From an uncultured Prevotella sp. (lineage in GTDB: Bacteria > Bacteroidota > Bacteroidia > Bacteroidales > Bacteroidaceae), in contig OMXE01000028.1 of NCBI GenBank assembly GCA_900314935.1, forward strand, positions 1 through 46,262: a stretch of DNA of 46,262 bases, read 5' to 3'. Below the pieces are notes generated by a model. That model saw nothing but the letters and a program-made list of their open reading frames with translations, was not told where the DNA came from and did no database searches. A program made the position numbers and the translations under genes. Positions 32,753 through 41,052 of the stretch are shown piece by piece; position 1 is the stretch's first letter, and the number at the start of each line of letters is the position of its first letter.

Positions 32753-33322
32753 ATGAAACAGATTCTTTTATTCTTAACTACATTGCTGTTTAGTTGTTGT
32801 TCTTCAGACAATGTAATAAAGGCCCAGAATATGGATAAAATGTATATCACTATCGGCGATCAGACGCAGAGCATTACACTTGCTGACAATGACGCCACAC
32901 GGACGCTTATCGAAAAGTTGCCTGTTACCGTAACACTCAACAGTAGCGGTGATTTCGAGATTTGGGGACCGCTTGGTTTCTCGCTGCCCACGAGCAATCA
33001 ACAGATTACTGCTCAGCCAGGCGACGTGGTTCTCTACAACGGCAGCAACATCTGTCTGTTCTACGGTTCCAATTCGTGGAGCTACACTCCTCTGGGAAAG
33101 ATAGAAGGTCTCTCGGAGAGTCAGCTGCGCACTTTCCTGAAAGCAGGCGAAAGCAACATCAGCGTGACGCTGTCGCTCTCATCAGGTACAACAGCCATTG
33201 GAAACCTCACTTCTAACCCCTCTCCAAAGGGCGAGGGGAATATCTACTGCCTGGATGGTCGGCAGGTAAGCAACCCATCAAAAGGAATATACATCAAAAA
33301 CGGTAAAAAAGTGATATTATGA
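32753..33322 (+). CDS. Cyclophilin-like fold lipoprotein with sorting-like tail
   Basis: 189 residues with a short signal peptide ending in LLFSCC (lipobox Cys15). Residues about 30-145 match the cyclophilin-like fold family (MYITIGDQTQSITLADNDAT, then DFEIWGPLGFSLP and GDVVLYNGSNICLFYG), usually found in small proteins of unknown reaction. The remaining part, NPSPKGEGN, is coded by a REP-like repeat (33217-33238) and links to YCLDGRQVSNPSKGIYIKNG, a tail like those of secreted proteins in this window. Its stop overlaps the hydrolase ATG by 4 bases, so the two are co-translated. Confidence 0.8.
   Translation: MKQILLFLTTLLFSCCSSDNVIKAQNMDKMYITIGDQTQSITLADNDATRTLIEKLPVTVTLNSSGDFEIWGPLGFSLPTSNQQITAQPGDVVLYNGSNICLFYGSNSWSYTPLGKIEGLSESQLRTFLKAGESNISVTLSLSSGTTAIGNLTSNPSPKGEGNIYCLDGRQVSNPSKGIYIKNGKKVIL
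33217..33238. repeat. REP-like element used as protein linker
   Basis: CCCCTCTCC-AAAG-GGCGAGGGG (one mismatch) lies in frame between the cyclophilin-like domain and the C-terminal tail. Confidence 0.65.
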
Positions 33323-34446
33323 AAAGAGTAGTTATAGCCGCATTACTGCTGGGCGGAATGCTCGCAGGTTGCACAAACAAAGAACAAACTAAAACAGAAG
33401 ATAATATGACAACATTGAATCTGACGCAGGAGTGGGACAAGGTTTTCCCGCTGAGCGAGAAAGTGAACCATAAGAAGGTGACGTTTGAGACACAGTACGG
33501 ACTGACATTAGCAGCCGATCTCTACACTCCTAAAGATGCGAACGGTAAGTTGCCCGCCATTGCCGTCTCTGGTCCTTTCGGAGCTATCAAGGAACAGTCG
33601 AGCGGTCTCTATGCCATGAAAATGGCTGAGCGCGGTTTCGTTGCACTGGCATTCGACCCGTCATATACAGGAGAAAGTAGCGGTGAGCCGCGACGTACCG
33701 CTTCTCCCGATATCAATACAGAAGACTTTATGGCTGCTGTCGATTTCCTGTCGAAACAAGACAATGTGGATGCTGAGCGCATCGGTATCATAGGCATCTG
33801 CGGCTGGGGAGGAATTGCCCTGAACGCTGCCGCTGCCGACCCACGTATCAAAGCGACTGTGGCAAGTACGATGTACGATATGACACGCGTTAGTGGTAAT
33901 GGATATTACGATAGTGATGACAAGGAGGAGGCGCGACATGCTGCCCGAGAGGCGCTTGCCAAGCAGCGTCTGACCGATCCGATGGCAATGGCCGGTGGGG
34001 TTGTAGATCCTCTACCCGATGATGCGCCTCAGTTTGTGAAAGATTACTTTGATTATTATAAGACCGAACGCGGCTATCATAAGCGCAGCGGTAACTCAAA
34101 CGACGGTTGGCGTACCATCGGTACACAGGCTTACGCCAATAGCCGTTTCCTCTATTACATCAATGAGATCCGCTCAGCCGTCCTCGTGATGCATGGAGAG
34201 AAGGCTCACTCTCGCTACTTTGGTGAGGCTGCCTACAAATACATGGTAGAAGGCAAGGCTGAGGGCTACAACGTGGTTGGCAAGCCCAATCCTAATCCGG
34301 CCAACAAGCAGCTGCTCATCATCCCCGGGGCCTCTCATTGCGACCTCTACGATGGTGGCTATACAGAGTTGGTTGGTAAGGGTGAACCGAAAAATATGAT
34401 TCCTTGGGACAAACTGGCTGAGTTTTTCGCTCAGTATCTAAAATAA
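33319..34446 (+). CDS. Alpha/beta hydrolase lipoprotein, dienelactone hydrolase type
   Basis: 375 residues. Lipoprotein signal MKRVVIAALLLGGMLAGC with acylated Cys18. The hydrolase core starts near residue 50 (TFETQYGLTLAADLYTPKD). The nucleophile elbow is GICGWGG, with Cys rather than Ser near 160, as in dienelactone hydrolases; a late GASHCDLYDGG supplies the His. A lid insert of about 100 residues lies at 190-290. It overlaps the cyclophilin-like gene by 4 bases and is followed 10 bases later by a broken alcohol dehydrogenase. Substrate unknown. Confidence 0.88.
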   Translation: MKRVVIAALLLGGMLAGCTNKEQTKTEDNMTTLNLTQEWDKVFPLSEKVNHKKVTFETQYGLTLAADLYTPKDANGKLPAIAVSGPFGAIKEQSSGLYAMKMAERGFVALAFDPSYTGESSGEPRRTASPDINTEDFMAAVDFLSKQDNVDAERIGIIGICGWGGIALNAAAADPRIKATVASTMYDMTRVSGNGYYDSDDKEEARHAAREALAKQRLTDPMAMAGGVVDPLPDDAPQFVKDYFDYYKTERGYHKRSGNSNDGWRTIGTQAYANSRFLYYINEIRSAVLVMHGEKAHSRYFGEAAYKYMVEGKAEGYNVVGKPNPNPANKQLLIIPGASHCDLYDGGYTELVGKGEPKNMIPWDKLAEFFAQYLK

Positions 34447-34456
34447 GAAAAAGAAT

Positions 34457-35183
34457 ATGTTAGGCAATTTCACATTCCACAATCCCACGAAGCTGCACTT
34501 CGGTGAGGATGCATTGAATAAACTGAGTGAAGAACTGAAAAACTACGGCAAGAAGGTGATGCTATGCTATGGTGGCTGGCATCTACGACATCATGAGTCA
34601 TATCTTGGAGCAGTATCTCTCGGGAACCGACGACAACACCAGCGACTATATCGCTGAAGGACTGATGCGCTCACTCATCGTAAGCTCACGCAAGGCTTTG
34701 GTGAACGCCGAGGACTACGAGGCACGCTCGAACATCATGTGGACGGCCACCTGGGCGCTGAACACCCTTATCGACCGTGGTAAGGCTACCGACTGGATGG
34801 TACATATGCTGGGACAGGCTGTAGCTGCCTTTACCGATGCTACCCACGGACATACGCTGGCTGCCGTCAGCGGAGCCTACTACCGTCTGCTCATCAGCAA
34901 GTCACCAGATGCCGTACAGAAGTTCAAGCGTCTGGCTATGAATGTATGGCTTGTTTGTCCCGAAGGCAAGACCGACGAGCAAGTGGCCATGGAGGGTTTG
35001 GAGACGATGGAACAATGGATGCGCGAACTGGGACTGGCGATGAACATTACCGACTGTGGAGCCAAACCTGAGCAGATAGAAGGTATGGCCGATGCATGTC
35101 CCATCTGTCAGGGTGGCTACTACATCCTGAATCGCGACGAGGTAGTACAGGTTCTGAAAGATAGTCTTATCAGCAACACCTGA
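34457..35183 (+). pseudogene. Iron-containing alcohol dehydrogenase (YqhD-like) with internal deletion
   Basis: The start MLGNFTFHNPTKLHFGEDAL and NYGKKVMLCYGG match the N-terminus of YqhD/butanol dehydrogenases. At about 34570 the frame changes and the text continues VAGIYDIMSHILEQYLSG in a different frame; the intervening 130-150 residues, with the NADP(H)-binding GGGS and some metal ligands, are gone. The second half (to ICQGGYYILNRDEVVQVLK) is intact with the ADATHGHTL metal-binding His region. Deletion plus frame change makes the enzyme inactive; an ATG at 34569 could express the C-terminal half. Confidence 0.88.
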
Positions 35184-35572
35184 AAACCGACCACTTCCTG
35201 AAGTACAAGCAAGGTACGCTCCATATGGTGAAGGATCTGAAACTGCCCACTATGACACCGCTCGACCCGGAGACGATGAAAGAGATACGTTGCCGCAACA
35301 ACTGGCACATTCACCATAAGCAGGTACAGGTCTTGATCTGTGTCGCTGGTCGTGGCTGGTATCAGGAGTGGGGCAAGGAAGCTGTTGAGATGACTCCCGG
35401 TACTGTCATTGCCATTCCTGCCGAAGTGAAGCATTGGCATGGAGCCGCCAAAGACTCGTGGTTCCAGCATCTGACGTATCACAAGGATGTGCAGGAAGGT
35501 GCTTCTAACGAATGGTGTGAGCCTGTGACGGATGAAGAATATGACCGACTGGACTTTGCAAAAGTCAAGTAG
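35168..35572 (+). pseudogene. Cupin protein, 5'-truncated
   Basis: From 35168 in frame (HLKTDHFLKYKQGTLHM) the sequence reads like the end of an AhpD/carboxymuconolactone-type domain, then a cupin (VQVLICVAGRGWYQEW; GTVIAIPAEVKHWHGA; DSWFQHLTYH) with metal-binding His residues. An upstream TAG at 35162 and overlap with the ADH end show the 5' part was lost. Translation from ATG 35225 would give a complete 115-residue cupin, so it may still be a working small protein; I prefer a truncated gene. Confidence 0.7.
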
Positions 35573-35663
35573 CATTTGTTCTGATGATGGTGCTTGATGT
35601 GGTGATGGGATCATCCAGATGCAAAAATAAAGGTATTTATTTTGTATTGTTCTCACTAATATG

Positions 35664-35671
35664 TACCTTTG
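35664..35671 (+). promoter_or_regulatory. -7 box for EamA transporter gene
   Basis: TACCTTTG, 23 bases before ATG 35695. Confidence 0.65.
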
Positions 35672-35694
35672 TACCCACATAATTGCATCAATTC

Positions 35695-36585
35695 ATGGAT
35701 AAGCATCAATTTGAGGGACATGCCGCGATCATCACGGCGAATGTTATTTTCGGTCTGGGTGTTCCCGTGACCAAGTATCTTCTCGAGGAGTGGGTAACCC
35801 CCATGACGTACATGGCTACACGCTGTCTTGGCGCTGCGCTGATCTTCTGGGTGATTAGCTTGTTCCTACCGAAGGAGAAGGTGGAACGAAAGGATTTGCT
35901 GGTGATCATGGCAGGCGGTTTGTTAGGCTTCGTCATCTCACAGACACTCACAGCATGGGCGCTGGATTTCACCACTCCTGTGTATTTCTCACTGATTGCC
36001 ACGCTGACCCCTGTGGCCACGATGCTCATGGCAGCGATGTTCCTGAAGGAACAGGTGACGGGTGTTAAAACCCTGGGTGTGATCATAGCCATCTTAGGTG
36101 CCGCACTGATGGTGTTCGTAGGCTGGCAGGCTGGTGCAGGTAGTAACGATCTGTTGGGCATCATCCTGGCTATCCTCAGTGTGCTTACATGGGTGGTCTA
36201 TCTGCTCATTACAAGGAAGGTGTCGCAGAAATACACGGCGGTAACGCAGATGAAATGGATCTTCCTGGTAAGTACCATTGCCGTACTGCCCTTCTCATGG
36301 AAAGAGTTCCCCGCCACGGCTTTATACGGTGGACAGGCAAACTGGACCGGTATTGCCGCCATGGCCTTCATCGTGATCTTTGCCACGGTGCTGGGTTACT
36401 TCATGATTCCTTTTGCCATGCAGTACCTGAAGGCTACGGTGGTAAGTATCTATACGAACATCCAACCCGTAGTGGCTTCACTGGTGGCCATTGCCATCGG
36501 ACAGGATATCCTGACATGGGATAAGCCCATTGCAGCAGTGCTGGTGTTGTTCGGTGCGTGGTTGGTGACACGAGAGAAACAATAA
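35695..36585 (+). CDS. EamA/DMT-family transporter
   Basis: 296 residues, ten predicted membrane helices in two EamA repeats (about 1-135 and 150-290). ATG 35695 is chosen over a TTG at 35683. Features include PVTKYLLEEW after helix 1, TPVATMLMAAMFLKEQVTG at the end of repeat 1 and YTNIQPVVASLVAIAIGQD in repeat 2, as in drug/metabolite exporters. Inner membrane; substrate unknown. nadB begins 10 bases after the stop, so the two are probably one operon. Confidence 0.9.
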   Translation: MDKHQFEGHAAIITANVIFGLGVPVTKYLLEEWVTPMTYMATRCLGAALIFWVISLFLPKEKVERKDLLVIMAGGLLGFVISQTLTAWALDFTTPVYFSLIATLTPVATMLMAAMFLKEQVTGVKTLGVIIAILGAALMVFVGWQAGAGSNDLLGIILAILSVLTWVVYLLITRKVSQKYTAVTQMKWIFLVSTIAVLPFSWKEFPATALYGGQANWTGIAAMAFIVIFATVLGYFMIPFAMQYLKATVVSIYTNIQPVVASLVAIAIGQDILTWDKPIAAVLVLFGAWLVTREKQ

Positions 36586-36594
36586 GTACGCTTT

Positions 36595-38184
36595 ATGATA
36601 TACAAGTACGATTTTCTTATTATCGGCTCTGGAGTGGCCGGTATGAGCTACGCCTTGAAGGTGGCGCGAGAGAAGAAGGGTAAGATCTGTATGATCTGTA
36701 AGACAAGTCTCGATGAGGCTAATACCAGTTTCGCACAAGGAGGAGTGGCCTCGGTGACCAACCTCGCCGTCGATAATTTCGACAAGCATATCGAGGATAC
36801 GATGATCGCCGGCGACTATATCAGCGACCGTGCTGCCGTGGAACAGGTGGTGCGCATGGCGCCTTCACAGATCAAGGAACTGGTGAACTGGGGGGTGAAC
36901 TTCGATAAGAACGAGCAGGGCGACTTCGACCTGCACCGCGAGGGAGGACACTCGGAGTTCCGTATCCTGCATCATGCCGACGATACCGGAGCTGAGATCC
37001 AAAGGGGCTTGATGGCTGCCGTACGCGCTTGTCCTGACATCGATATCAAGGAGAACCACTTTGCCGTGGAGATCATCACCCAGCACCATCTTGGCGCCAA
37101 GGTGACTCGTCGTACCCCCTATATCAACTGCTATGGCGCCTATGTGCTGAACCCTGATACCCAGAAGGTGGACACCTATCTGTCGAAGATCACGGTGATG
37201 TGTACAGGTGGCTGCGGCGCTGTCTATGAGACAACCTCCAATCCCGTCATCTCTACAGGCGACGGCATTGCCATGGTGTATCGTGCCAAGGGAACAGTAG
37301 CCGACATGGAGTTTGTGCAGTTCCATCCCACGGTGCTCCACCATGTAGGAGAGACACATCCCGCTTATCTCATCACCGAGGCCATGCGCGGCTATGGAGC
37401 CATCCTGAAACTGCCCAATGGCGAGACGTTCATGGAGAAATACGATGACCGTCTGTCGTTGGCTCCCCGTGATATCGTGGCAAGGGCCATCGATAAGGAG
37501 ATGAAGATTCACGGACTGGATCATGTGTGTCTGGATGTGACGCACAAGAATGCTGAAGAGACACGCCACCACTTCCCGAATATCTACCAGAAATGTTTGT
37601 CTATAGGTATTGACATCACCACCGACTATATCCCTGTTCGTCCTGCAGCCCACTACATGTGCGGCGGTATCAAGGTGGATCTGAACGGCTGCACGAGTAT
37701 TGAACGACTCTATGCGCTGGGCGAATGCTCATGTACGGGCTTGCATGGCGGTAACCGACTGGCCAGTAACTCACTCATCGAGGCAGTGGTGTATGCAGAG
37801 ACGGCGGCCAAACACTCGGTGGAGCATGTGGACCTCTATGACTTCAACGACAAGATTCCTGAATGGAATGATGAGGGAACGATGACCAACGAGGAACAGG
37901 TGCTGATCACACAGAGTGTGAAGGAGGTAGGACAGATCATGTCGAACTACGTGGGTATCGTGCGCTCAGACCTTCGGTTGAAACGCGCTTGGGACCGTCT
38001 GGATATGCTGTACGAGGAGACAGAGAACCTGTTCAAGCGTGTGAAAGCCTCTAAGGATATCTGCGAACTGCGAAACATGATCAACGTGGGTTACCTGATT
38101 ACCCGCATGGCCATAGAACGGAAGGAATGCCGCGGATTGCATTACACCCTCGACTATCCGGTGCACGCATATGATAAGGATTGA
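36595..38184 (+). CDS. nadB: L-aspartate oxidase
   Basis: 529 residues, fumarate reductase-type flavoprotein. FAD loop FLIIGSGVAGMSYAL at the start; ANTSFAQGGVASV, HSEFRILHHADDTGAEI and FVQFHPTVLHH are conserved blocks; YMCGGIKVDLNG and CTGLHGGNRLASNSLIEA mark the substrate-binding and C-terminal FAD regions. It oxidises aspartate to iminoaspartate for NAD synthesis; NadA and NadC are not in this window. The stop lies at the start of a GATTGAAGAATTGAAAG repeat (38177-38200). Confidence 0.96.
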   Translation: MIYKYDFLIIGSGVAGMSYALKVAREKKGKICMICKTSLDEANTSFAQGGVASVTNLAVDNFDKHIEDTMIAGDYISDRAAVEQVVRMAPSQIKELVNWGVNFDKNEQGDFDLHREGGHSEFRILHHADDTGAEIQRGLMAAVRACPDIDIKENHFAVEIITQHHLGAKVTRRTPYINCYGAYVLNPDTQKVDTYLSKITVMCTGGCGAVYETTSNPVISTGDGIAMVYRAKGTVADMEFVQFHPTVLHHVGETHPAYLITEAMRGYGAILKLPNGETFMEKYDDRLSLAPRDIVARAIDKEMKIHGLDHVCLDVTHKNAEETRHHFPNIYQKCLSIGIDITTDYIPVRPAAHYMCGGIKVDLNGCTSIERLYALGECSCTGLHGGNRLASNSLIEAVVYAETAAKHSVEHVDLYDFNDKIPEWNDEGTMTNEEQVLITQSVKEVGQIMSNYVGIVRSDLRLKRAWDRLDMLYEETENLFKRVKASKDICELRNMINVGYLITRMAIERKECRGLHYTLDYPVHAYDKD

Positions 38185-38200
38185 AGAATTGAAAGATTAA
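38177..38200. repeat. GAATTGAA repeat overlapping nadB stop
   Basis: GGATTGAAGAATTGAAAG; the nadB stop codon is within the first unit. Confidence 0.7.
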
Positions 38201-38230
38201 AGCTGCGAAATCATATTGAGAGACTGAAAT

Positions 38231-38641
38231 CTATTTCCCTCCCTTGACCGTAATTTGTGGGTTGATGGATTGCAGCTGGCGGATGAATTCTTCCTTCCGT
38301 CGGGGTGAAATGACTACTTCATCATATTTGTTGTAGCTGATGCGCAGACGGTCTAAAGAGCTGGCTGGCGCACTGAGAATGGTGTGGGTGGGCTCGATGC
38401 TTTTGATGGTGTTGATGTCGATGATCATCTTGCCCATTGCTTGGTGAATGATGAGTTGCGAATCGTTGATTTCGTACTTGATGCTGAGCATCAGATATAG
38501 CACAATGGCGTAAACTAACAGATCGATAAAGAATAGAATCCACTTGCTGTTGATTATAAGTGGGATGAGGGTACAGCCCACGATGATGCTGATAATCAAG
38601 ACGAGCGTGACGGATACCTTTGTGGGATAGACTGTTTTCAT
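38231..38641 (-). CDS. PH-like (bPH) membrane protein
   Basis: 136 residues from ATG 38641 (MKTVYPTKVSV). The longer frame to 38701 runs through the terminator hairpin and is rejected. Two membrane segments (about 11-30 and 33-52) precede a small beta domain (YEINDSQLIIHQAMGKMIID... RISYNKYDEVVISPRRKEEF) of the bacterial PH type. These are membrane-associated proteins of unknown role. It stands alone, downstream of the acyl-CoA dehydrogenase terminator. Confidence 0.8.
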   Translation of the reverse strand: MKTVYPTKVSVTLVLIISIIVGCTLIPLIINSKWILFFIDLLVYAIVLYLMLSIKYEINDSQLIIHQAMGKMIIDINTIKSIEPTHTILSAPASSLDRLRISYNKYDEVVISPRRKEEFIRQLQSINPQITVKGGK

Positions 38642-38667
38642 AATGGATAGGATGATCAGTGGATTTG

Positions 38668-38705
38668 AAAAATGGAATGCGCAGAAACCTGCGCATTCCA
38701 TTTTT
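38668..38705. terminator. Bidirectional terminator, 17-bp stem
   Basis: AAAAA-TGGAATGCGCAG-AAAC-CTGCGCATTCCA-TTTTT: a perfect stem with A- and T-runs on either side. It ends the leftward etf/acyl-CoA dehydrogenase transcript. Confidence 0.9.
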
Positions 38706-38719
38706 GTATGCTGTTGATT

Positions 38720-40540
38720 TTAAGCTTCGGCGCTCTCGGCAGCCTTGAAACTCTCAAGGTCTTCCACGCGGAAGTTCTTGATGTAGGCCGACTTGCCGCA
38801 AACGTCTTCTTCGGTCATGCGAACATACACATTGGCACTCTTCTCGAAGAGTTCTGGAGCCTTGGCAGCATCGCGGATGATGAGCAGGCTCATCACGAGC
38901 TCAGCAGTCATATCATACAGACGACGAGCCAGGAAGTCCTGAGCATCCTGATTCTCCAAAGCTTTCACGTTGGCAAGAGCCTCCTCGTAAACCGGAATAA
39001 GCTTCTCCACGCGAGCCTTCAGCGCCGCATTGGCATCAGCAGGCAGGGCAGCCAGCATATCCTTGATGTTGTTCAGCATCGTGCCGTTGGTGATGTAGCG
39101 GATAGCGGCCACCACTTGCAGCTGGGTAGTACCCTCGTAGATCGAGAAGATACGGGCATCGCGGAACAAACGCTGACTCTTATACTCCATGATGAAGCCT
39201 GAACCACCGTGAATACTGATAGCATCGTAAGCGTTCTGGTTGGCGTACTCAGAGTTCATACCCTTGGCCAGTGGGGTGAAGGCATCAGCCAGGCGCTGGT
39301 ACTTCTTCAGCTCCTGCTTCTCCTCGGGTGTGAGCTTACGGTCGCGCTCGATATCTTCGAGGCACTTGTAAACATCCACGTAGCAAGCTGTCTCATAAAG
39401 CAGTGAACGACCAGCATCGAGCTTAGCCTTCATGCGTGACAGCATGTCATATACGGCAGGGAAGTTAATAATCTTGTCACCAAACTGCTGACGCTCCTTC
39501 GCGTAAGCCAGTCCTTCGTTGTAAGCCTCCTGCTCAACACCAACACTCTGTGCGGCAATACCCAGACGGGCACCGTTCATCAGCGCCATCACATACTTGA
39601 TCAGACCCAGACGGGTGCTTCCGCAGAGCTCTGCCTTAGCGTTCTTGTAGGTCAGCTCACAGGTAGGTGAACCGTGGATACCGAGTTTGTGCTCGATGTG
39701 ACGCACGTTGACGCCACCCTGACGCTTGTCGTAAATAAACATCGACAGACCGCGTCCGTCCTTGGTGCCTTCCTCTGAACGAGCCAGTACGAGGTGGATG
39801 TCGCTATCACCGTTGGTGATGAATCGCTTCACACCATTCAGGCGCCAGCAGCCTTCCTTCTCGTCGAAGGTAGCCTTCAGCATCACGCGCTGCAGGTCGG
39901 AACCGGCATCAGGCTCCGTGAGGTCCATAGACATACCCTCACCGGCACAAACGCGGGGGATGTACTTCTGGCGCTGCTCCTCAGAGCCGAACTCATAGAG
40001 GGTGTCGATACAGCTCTGCAAGCTCCAGATGTTCTGGAAACCGGCATCAGCAGCCGAAATCATCTCACTCAGCATCGAGAACACAGCGTTGGGCAGGTTC
40101 AGACCGCCGTAGCGGCGAGGCATACTTACACCCCACAAGCCAGCCTTGCGGGTGGCATCGAGGTTCTCGTAAGTCTTAGAGGCATAGATCATACGACCGT
40201 TCTCGAGGTGTGGACCTTCCAGGTCGACAGCCTCACTGTTCGGCTCGATGATATTGGCAGCCACGTCGCCGGTGATGTCGAGAATCTGCTTGTAGTTCTC
40301 GATGGCATCGCCCAGGTCAACGGGAGCGTAGTCAAATTCTTTCGCATCAGCGAAACCCTTTTCTTTCAGCTCAACGATACGAGCCATCAGGGGGTGGTTC
40401 AAGTAGAACCCGATCTCAGGATGATCGCTATAATCAGCGAGTTCCAAATTACCTTTTGTAGTAATGTAATAGGCAACACCGAGCAGTGCAATGGCACAGA
40501 TAAGGAGAAAATAATCTAATGCTTTCATTTTGTTTAACAT
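38720..40540 (-). CDS. Acyl-CoA dehydrogenase with N-terminal membrane anchor
   Basis: 606 residues (or 602 from the Met at 40528). The N-terminus MKALDYFLLICAIALLGVAY is a membrane segment, then NLELADYSDHPEIGFYLNHP joins the usual start of Bacteroidota acyl-CoA dehydrogenases. FAD/substrate blocks are clear: GLWGVSMPRRYGGLNLP, MSMDLTEPDAGSDLQ, RFITNGDSDIHLVLA, ARLGIAAQSVGV, and IYEGTTQLQ near the active-site region. It removes two hydrogens from acyl-CoA, passing electrons to EtfAB, whose genes lie upstream in the same operon. The anchor is unusual for this soluble family; it could place the enzyme at the membrane. Substrate not determined. Confidence 0.92.
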   Translation of the reverse strand: MLNKMKALDYFLLICAIALLGVAYYITTKGNLELADYSDHPEIGFYLNHPLMARIVELKEKGFADAKEFDYAPVDLGDAIENYKQILDITGDVAANIIEPNSEAVDLEGPHLENGRMIYASKTYENLDATRKAGLWGVSMPRRYGGLNLPNAVFSMLSEMISAADAGFQNIWSLQSCIDTLYEFGSEEQRQKYIPRVCAGEGMSMDLTEPDAGSDLQRVMLKATFDEKEGCWRLNGVKRFITNGDSDIHLVLARSEEGTKDGRGLSMFIYDKRQGGVNVRHIEHKLGIHGSPTCELTYKNAKAELCGSTRLGLIKYVMALMNGARLGIAAQSVGVEQEAYNEGLAYAKERQQFGDKIINFPAVYDMLSRMKAKLDAGRSLLYETACYVDVYKCLEDIERDRKLTPEEKQELKKYQRLADAFTPLAKGMNSEYANQNAYDAISIHGGSGFIMEYKSQRLFRDARIFSIYEGTTQLQVVAAIRYITNGTMLNNIKDMLAALPADANAALKARVEKLIPVYEEALANVKALENQDAQDFLARRLYDMTAELVMSLLIIRDAAKAPELFEKSANVYVRMTEEDVCGKSAYIKNFRVEDLESFKAAESAEA

Positions 40541-40551
40541 ATAATTACCAT

Positions 40552-41007
40552 TTAATTGTCCATATAATTTTCCGCATATACGGGTTCCATATTTTTGTTA
40601 AGCAGGATACATTCGTTTGTCACCTCATCGTATCCATAGCGTTCTCCCTGTAGAGAGGGCTGCCCAAAATTGATAAGCAAGCCAATGGGCTTTCGTGTCA
40701 GTCGCAAGTAGTTGAAGAGTTGTGCCCTATGAGCAGAGCTCAACTCTTCTACAGACTTGAGTTCGACTACGACATCGTCCACCACAAGGTCCATCTGGTA
40801 GAATTTCTCTAACTGATGGTGCTTGTAATAGCAAGGCAGATGCTTTTCCCGTTCGTTAGCGATATTGTTGTCAAGTAGTTCAAGGTGGAGTGCTTCGTTA
40901 TATACAGGCTCCAGTAAACCCCAACTCAATTCATCGTGAACATTCATTGCTGCTCCAATGATTTGATATACGGTATCCTTATATTGCTTGAAATCCTTTA
41001 CGAACAT
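40552..41007 (-). CDS. GxxExxY protein
   Basis: 151 residues of the GxxExxY family, named for GLLEPVYNEAL (residues 30-40). The core FYQMDLVVDDVVVELKSVEEL and the RLTRKPIGLLINFG region resemble the PD-(D/E)xK nuclease fold (D..E-x-K). The biological role of this widespread family is not known. It lies inside an otherwise metabolic operon between etfA and the acyl-CoA dehydrogenase; the dehydrogenase start is 12 bases after its stop. Confidence 0.9.
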   Translation of the reverse strand: MFVKDFKQYKDTVYQIIGAAMNVHDELSWGLLEPVYNEALHLELLDNNIANEREKHLPCYYKHHQLEKFYQMDLVVDDVVVELKSVEELSSAHRAQLFNYLRLTRKPIGLLINFGQPSLQGERYGYDEVTNECILLNKNMEPVYAENYMDN

Positions 41008-41052
41008 ACGTTATAAATTAATGGATAATTCGTGGTAATTCGTGTTTAAAGA

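Noticed and set aside
36865..37653. A 262-codon minus-strand frame inside nadB
   Set aside because: Complement of conserved nadB codons; no independent support.
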